Source: Candidatus Schekmanbacteria bacterium
Lineage (GTDB): Bacteria; CSSED10-310; JACPHN01
Assembly (NCBI GenBank): GCA_016188575.1
Contig: JACPHN010000097.1
Span: 1 to 64,000, forward strand
Direction: 5' to 3'
DNA length: 64,000 nucleotides
Shown: in pieces, positions 61,511-64,000 of the stretch
Layout of the letters: each line of letters opens with the position of its first letter
How positions within the stretch are numbered: the first letter of the stretch is position 1
Translations under genes and position numbers: made by a program
The notes under the pieces: model-generated
What the model was told of the DNA's origin: nothing
What the model saw: only the letters and a program-made list of their open reading frames with translations
Database searches by the model: none

Positions 61511-63262
61511 GTGCCACCCCGACTATCCGACAGCCGCCTCGCCAACATCGCGGCTGAAGCTATCCTGAGCGGCTACGCCACCTACGCGGCCACATTCCGG
61601 GCCATCACGCGCCGGGCACATCAGCGCTTTCTCAGCCAGGACTGGCAGGGGCGCCGCGCTGACGTCACCGAGCGTCTCGATCTATACGCCCTCGTCGTCG
61701 GCGGCGTCGTCGAAAAAGTAAGAGACCTGCTTGCCGACCGCGTCGAGGAGAAGCTCGTGTGGGCCGGAATGAAGGCCGTCTATTCGGGTCTCATCCTGCG
61801 GCGAGACGATTGGGAGCTCGCCGAGACGTTTTTCAACTCCATCACGCGCCGGGTCTTCTCCACCATCGGGGTCGATCCACACATCGAGTTCGTCGACACC
61901 GATTTCGAAACGCCGCCGACCGATCCGGTGCGCTCCCCGTACCGCTCCTACCCTCGCCCCGAGCACACCGCCGACCTCGCCGTTCGGGTCCTTGCCGACC
62001 TGGGCTTCGCGGGCGAGTTCGCCGACCTGGCGCGCGACGTGAGCCGTGTTACCGAGCGTATCGACGAAACGCTGCTGCGCGTTGCTGGCGTCCATCGAAT
62101 CCAGTGGTTGCAGGTTCTGGATTCCGCGTTCTATCGCGGAAAGGCGGCCTACATTATCGGTCGGCTCGCCGCCGGCGGCCGCGTTTTTCCGCTCGTGATC
62201 GCGCTTCGACACCCGGAGGGCGGCATTGTAGCCGACGCCGTGCTGATGACCGAAAACGACGTCAGCATCCTGTTTTCCTTTACGCGCTCGCACTTCCACG
62301 TTTGTTTTGAGCGCTCGTACGACATGATCAGCTTTCTGCGCTCCTTGATGCCGCGAAAGCGCGTCGCCGAGCTGTACATCGGCGTGGGTTGCGACAAGCA
62401 CGGCAAGACCGAGCTCTATCGCGATCTCATGCGTCACCTGGGCACGACCGACGAGCGTTTCGACACCGCATCCGGCGCCGCGGGGATGGTCATGGAGGTG
62501 TTCACCATGCCCTCGTACGACGTGGTCTTCAAGGTGATCAAGGACCGCTTTGCGCCGCCCAAACAGACCACGCGCGAGCTCGTCATGGAAAAATACCGCA
62601 TGGTTTCCAAGCATGAACGCGCCGGCCGTCTGGTGGAGGCGCAGGAATTTGAGCACCTGGAGCTCGAGCGCCGGCGGTTTTCCCCGGAGCTGCTCGCGCG
62701 TCTGTTGCAGACCGCGTCCCATGCGGTGTCGGTCGAGGCGGAGAAGGTGGTCATTCACCACGCCTACCTCGAGCGCCAGGTCACGCCGCTCGACGTCTAC
62801 ATCCGCGACGCCTCGGATCCGGCGGCGGCCGCCGCCGTCATCGACTACGGCCACGCCATCAAGGAGCTCACCGTCTCCAACATCTTTCCAGGCGACATGC
62901 TGCTGAAGAATTTTGGAGTGACGCGCCACGGACGCGTGGTGTTCTACGACTACGATGAGCTCTCCCGAATGACGGAATGTCGATTCCGCAGACTGCCTCC
63001 GGCGCGCTCCCCGGAAGAGGATCTTGCTCCGGGCGTGTGGTTCGGAGCCGGCCAGAACGATGTGTTTCCCGAGGAATTTCCGCGGTTTCTCGGCCTGCCG
63101 CCCCACCTGAGAAAGATCTTCGACGAGCACCACGGCGACCTGTTCACGCCGCGTTTCTGGCGCGACGTTCAGGAGCGCGTTCGGGCTGGCGAGTACATCG
63201 AGATCTATCCCTACGAGGCCGAGCGCAGGCTCGGAAATCCGGGCCCGAAGGTCTTCGGATAA
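61511..63262 (+). CDS. aceK: Isocitrate dehydrogenase kinase/phosphatase AceK
   Basis: 583 residues from GTG 61511, the normal AceK length. Conserved blocks include VEEKLVWAGMKAVYSGLI, the ATP-binding and kinase-like regions (YDVVFKVIKDRF), the dual-activity core (FGVTRHGRVVFYDYDELS) and the C-terminal GEYIEIYPYEAERR. AceK phosphorylates and dephosphorylates isocitrate dehydrogenase to steer carbon between the TCA cycle and the glyoxylate shunt. No aceA or aceB is in the window. It is mainly proteobacterial, which informs the taxonomic guess. It overlaps no neighbour; rfbC converges 10 bp away. Confidence 0.97.
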   Translation: MPPRLSDSRLANIAAEAILSGYATYAATFRAITRRAHQRFLSQDWQGRRADVTERLDLYALVVGGVVEKVRDLLADRVEEKLVWAGMKAVYSGLILRRDDWELAETFFNSITRRVFSTIGVDPHIEFVDTDFETPPTDPVRSPYRSYPRPEHTADLAVRVLADLGFAGEFADLARDVSRVTERIDETLLRVAGVHRIQWLQVLDSAFYRGKAAYIIGRLAAGGRVFPLVIALRHPEGGIVADAVLMTENDVSILFSFTRSHFHVCFERSYDMISFLRSLMPRKRVAELYIGVGCDKHGKTELYRDLMRHLGTTDERFDTASGAAGMVMEVFTMPSYDVVFKVIKDRFAPPKQTTRELVMEKYRMVSKHERAGRLVEAQEFEHLELERRRFSPELLARLLQTASHAVSVEAEKVVIHHAYLERQVTPLDVYIRDASDPAAAAAVIDYGHAIKELTVSNIFPGDMLLKNFGVTRHGRVVFYDYDELSRMTECRFRRLPPARSPEEDLAPGVWFGAGQNDVFPEEFPRFLGLPPHLRKIFDEHHGDLFTPRFWRDVQERVRAGEYIEIYPYEAERRLGNPGPKVFG

Positions 63263-63272
63263 GCGTTCGCCG

Positions 63273-63824
63273 TCAGGCGAAGACCGCACCCACCGCAGCG
63301 AATGGGGGTAGCGCGGCGTCCTTGGCGGAAAGCACGGGCGCCCTCACCGGCCAGCGCACCCCGATCGCCGGGTCGTCGTAGCGAATGCCGCCGTCGTGCC
63401 CCGGTGAATACACCTCGGTCGTCTTGTACAGCACGAGCGCCGAAGTGCTGACGACCACAAAACCGTGGGCAAAGCCAACGGGCACGTACAGCGCCCGGCG
63501 ATTTGCGGCGCTGAGCTCGACCGCGTACCACTGTCGATACGTGGGCGAGCTCGGGCGGATGTCAACCGCGACGTCGAAGACAGCTCCGGCGAGCGCCCGG
63601 ACGAGTTTCCCCTGCGCCCGCGGCGGGCACTGAAAGTGTAGTCCCCGCAGCACGTGCTGCCGGGAGCTCGAGATGTTATCCTGCACGAACTGCACCGCAA
63701 TACCCGCGGCGCTGAACTCGTGCTCCTTGTACGCTTCCAGAAAGTACCCTCTGTCGTCATCGAAGACTTTGGTCTCGATCAGCGTCAGCCCGGCAAAGCC
63801 CGTGTCGTGGAATGTGCATGGCAT
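63273..63824 (-). CDS. rfbC: dTDP-4-dehydrorhamnose 3,5-epimerase
   Basis: 183 residues, the full usual length. Conserved features: FDDDRGYFLEAYKEHEF (substrate loop), LRGLHFQ (catalytic base His63), KLVRALAGAVFDVAVDIRPSSPTY, YVPVGFAHGFVVVS, LYKTTEVYSPGHDGGIRYDDP (Tyr133 the likely acid) and IGVRWP. It makes dTDP-4-dehydro-L-rhamnose, a precursor of rhamnose in O-antigen or exopolysaccharide. It is convergent with aceK. The rest of the rhamnose pathway is not in the window. Confidence 0.96.
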   Translation of the reverse strand: MPCTFHDTGFAGLTLIETKVFDDDRGYFLEAYKEHEFSAAGIAVQFVQDNISSSRQHVLRGLHFQCPPRAQGKLVRALAGAVFDVAVDIRPSSPTYRQWYAVELSAANRRALYVPVGFAHGFVVVSTSALVLYKTTEVYSPGHDGGIRYDDPAIGVRWPVRAPVLSAKDAALPPFAAVGAVFA

Positions 63825-64000
63825 GCTCGTTTCCTATCCGTTACCGTGATCGCCGCGACTGGACACGAGCAGGATCGCCGGCATGGCCGCCCGTCACCCG
63901 ACCTTCGCCCCTTGCCGCAGCTCGTCTGGACGTCGTTGCTTTGAACACGCGTGCGGCACTACCATCAAGCAACACAAATAACAACCCCCATCGCTAGGGC

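Noticed and set aside
61682-63289. 535-codon minus-strand ORF opposite aceK
   Set aside because: aceK is certain by family; the opposing frame has no recognisable domain.
1-64000. CRISPR array, rRNA operon, prophage or intact insertion sequence
   Set aside because: No regularly spaced repeats, no rRNA-like sequence, no transposase or integrase gene seen in the window.

Overview
The window looks like chromosome from a GC-rich (roughly two-thirds G+C by eye), Gram-negative, oxygen-respiring bacterium. Evidence for this: an outer-membrane beta-barrel candidate, a lipoprotein, type IV pilin-like genes, a cbb3 oxidase operon, AceK (known mostly from Proteobacteria) and an RfbC sugar epimerase. 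The VWFA-related domain protein, the FG-GAP/dockerin secreted proteins with Thr/Pro linkers, and the huge Ser/Thr kinase with ATPase and TPR regions are common in uncultured deltaproteobacterial, myxobacterial and acidobacterial lineages. I infer that kind of organism but cannot name it.

Layout. 1-2865: the 3' end of an Rhs polymorphic toxin with a nuclease-like tip, its probable immunity gene, and a coupled small gene that is readable only across two homopolymer frameshifts. 3719-9811 (minus): a membrane-anchored 2[4Fe-4S] protein, then a tight GldA/GldF/GldG-type ABC operon ending in a DUF4340 protein. 10182-18699 (plus): cyclophilin lipoprotein, a PTS-EIIA/zinc-ribbon fusion, an outer-membrane protein, Lon, a VWFA-domain secreted protein and a TPR protein. 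18898-18972: tRNA-Asp with its own promoter. 19228-33623: large secreted proteins, namely an M14 peptidase, a C39-like cysteine peptidase/propeller protein flanked by TTGTACAA repeats, a cohesin-dockerin-FG-GAP protein, and a translationally coupled subtilase with FG-GAP repeats. Both members of that last pair end in membrane/sorting tails.

34199-43824: a complete cbb3 oxidase operon with three irregularities: CcoN and CcoO fused, CcoP with one haem, and CcoS fused to an NAD(P)-dependent epimerase/dehydrogenase. The ccoG reading frame begins inside a dispersed repeat element. 43811-47209: a minus-strand glycerophosphodiesterase, PH-domain membrane protein and sulfotransferase, diverging from a small RHH-like gene and a GT2 glycosyltransferase. 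47335-53930 (minus): a subtilase with a C-terminal knottin-like cysteine motif and a fimT-pilV-pilW-pilX minor pilin cluster. 54195-60004: a pseudokinase convergent with a canonical 1300-residue kinase. 60276-63824: a cyclic-nucleotide-binding protein, cytochrome c, AceK and RfbC.

A family of about 90-130 bp intergenic elements runs through the window. They have inverted ends (GCCTGAATCCACCGCC / GGCGGnGGATTCAGGC) and GC-rich internal hairpins. Three fairly complete copies and three partial ends are visible. No CRISPR array, rRNA or intact transposase was seen.
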